From NCBI GenBank assembly GCA_037833965.1, contig AP031357.1, positions 4,422,001 to 4,486,000 on the forward strand: a stretch of 64,000 nucleotides of DNA. The letters are read 5' to 3'. The notes under the pieces are model-generated. The model was not told the origin of the DNA. It saw only the letters and a program-made list of their open reading frames with translations, and did no database searches. Both the position numbers and the translations under genes were made by a program. Source of the DNA: Marchantia polymorpha subsp. ruderalis. Lineage: Eukaryota > Streptophyta > Marchantiopsida > Marchantiales > Marchantiaceae. Positions 63,193-64,000 of the stretch are shown here, one piece after another. Numbering within the stretch: the first letter of the stretch is position 1; every line of letters begins with the position of its first letter.

Positions 63193-64000
63193 AGTTCTGT
63201 CACCACGCACGAGGAGTTACAACTTAGCGTTCCGCATTTTGTAGCTGAAGGCCTTCGGCCGAATGTTCAGAGCTAGTACATTGGTTAGAGACTTGAGTAG
63301 TTCGGATCTGCACCTGCGGGTGACTGTCGATGCTCAGAGCCAGTGACTAGTTAGATACTTGAACAGTTTCGCCCCTACACCTTCGAGTTTTTCTTTCTGA
63401 TTGTACTCCCTTGGGATTTTTCCCCTGAATGCCAAAGTGAAGTTTTGTTACTTCGTGTAAGCCTTGGTTGTAAATTCAGGCTACGCTGCAGCAGGTGCCT
63501 TGAGGGTAACCCCTGTAGTATTTCTGGGAATGACAAGTGCCTGAGAATTCAAACTCTTCAATAGACTGTTGTTGTGTTACTGGAATGTTTCAAAGTGAGT
63601 CCTTCAGTGCGGACCTGTGTTCTCTGCGCGTTTTGTGAGTTGAGAGTGTTGTTCACCGCGTAGGAGTGACTTCGATCCGAAGTAGGCAGTCCAAACCGGG
63701 TTTCCTACACTAGCAGCAAGCTAGTGGAAGTGTTGTAAAAGCCGGAGTTGGAAGTCACTGCCCGCAGCTTTGCCGAGTGTACTCTTGAGAGACTTTCCCC
63801 CTGAAATCTTGAAGTAGAGGTCCTAACGGATCTCTGGGTTGTGTTTCTGTAGTTTCAGGTGTGTGTGTGTGTGTGTGTTACGCTGCACTGTGCGACCTCC
63901 GAGTGCGCTCCGAGTGGACACTTGCAGTATTTCTGGGAGTGACAGTCGCCTGAGAATTCAAACTCATCAATAGTCTGTTAAACGTGACACTTTGTACCCT
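63193..64000 (+). repeat. 3' LTR of element I, third part (cut by window end)
   Basis: R-U5 resumes at TSD AGTTC (63193-63197). It shares the variants TTTCAAAGTGAG and ACTCATCAATAGTCTGTTAAACG with the 5' LTR of element I (1-5152), confirming the pair. Roughly 90 bp to the LTR end lie beyond the window. Confidence 0.93.

Larger units (their letters stand above)
1..64000 (+). mobile_element. Element I: outer Ty3/gypsy LTR retrotransposon (family A), split by nested insertions
   Basis: The pieces are 5' LTR 1-5152, PBS 5175-5192, gag 5239-5534, gag-pol 34914-39606, PPT 39631-39641, and 3' LTR in three parts (39644-40564, 57122-60689, 63193-64000). Each interruption is another element with TG...CA ends and a 5-bp target duplication, so the parts rejoin cleanly. 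About 233 bp of the 5' LTR (by alignment with the LTR at 40565) and roughly 90 bp of the 3' LTR lie outside the window. The two LTRs share private variants in R-U5, which supports pairing them. It is the oldest insertion here because everything else sits inside it. It is defective: its RT lacks the fingers region. Confidence 0.93.

Overview
This window looks like nuclear DNA from a land plant made entirely of nested LTR retrotransposons. I see no free-standing host gene, tRNA, rRNA or CRISPR array. The plant assignment rests on Ty3/gypsy gag-pol proteins of plant non-chromovirus type, a family A primer-binding site that fits plant tRNA-Asp with one mismatch, and a captured fragment resembling the plant UBE2O/PHO2-type ubiquitin-conjugating enzyme. 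The species, and whether it is a seed plant, cannot be read from the sequence.

Layout. Element I (family A) is the outermost and oldest insertion and runs off both edges: 5' LTR 1-5152, primer-binding site 5175-5192, gag start 5239. At 5534 it is interrupted by element II (family B, 5535-34908, TSD GTGCG). Element II is itself interrupted inside gag by element IV (family A, 9715-26181, TSD GAGTG). Element I gag-pol resumes at 34914 and ends at 39606, and its 3' LTR starts at 39644. That LTR is interrupted twice: by the complete element III (family A, 40565-57121, TSD CGCCG) and by a divergent solo LTR V (60690-63192, TSD AGTTC). The last piece, 63193-64000, stops roughly 90 bases before the LTR end.

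Family A is the notable system. Its LTRs are about 5.3-5.4 kb, and each full LTR carries a long ORF of 1,034-1,051 codons in U3, upstream of the TATA box. In the genomic RNA this ORF would lie 3' of pol, the place where retroviruses carry env or LTR accessory genes. Its product has a compact N-terminal region, a long Pro/Ser/Arg-rich linker with PVHR repeats, an acidic patch and a C-terminal coiled coil. It is open in five of six copies. Gag and protease form one 943-codon ORF ending in UAG. RT, RNase H and integrase follow in the same frame, and the stop is followed directly by CAAUUA, the tobamovirus-type leaky-stop context. The pol proteins would therefore be made by stop-codon readthrough.

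Family B has 3.0-3.2 kb LTRs carrying a captured host-gene fragment (Arg/Asp/Glu-rich plus UBE2O-like), a probable tRNA-Gly primer site, and gag-pol with several lesions. No polypurine tract is visible before its 3' LTR.

No copy is fully intact. Element III has an intact gag-PR but one nonsense codon in pol. Element IV has an intact pol but one nonsense codon in gag. Element I carries an in-frame deletion fusing protease to a shortened RT. Most lesions are C-to-T changes, as expected for methylated repeats. LTR comparisons also show mosaic tracts between elements I and III.
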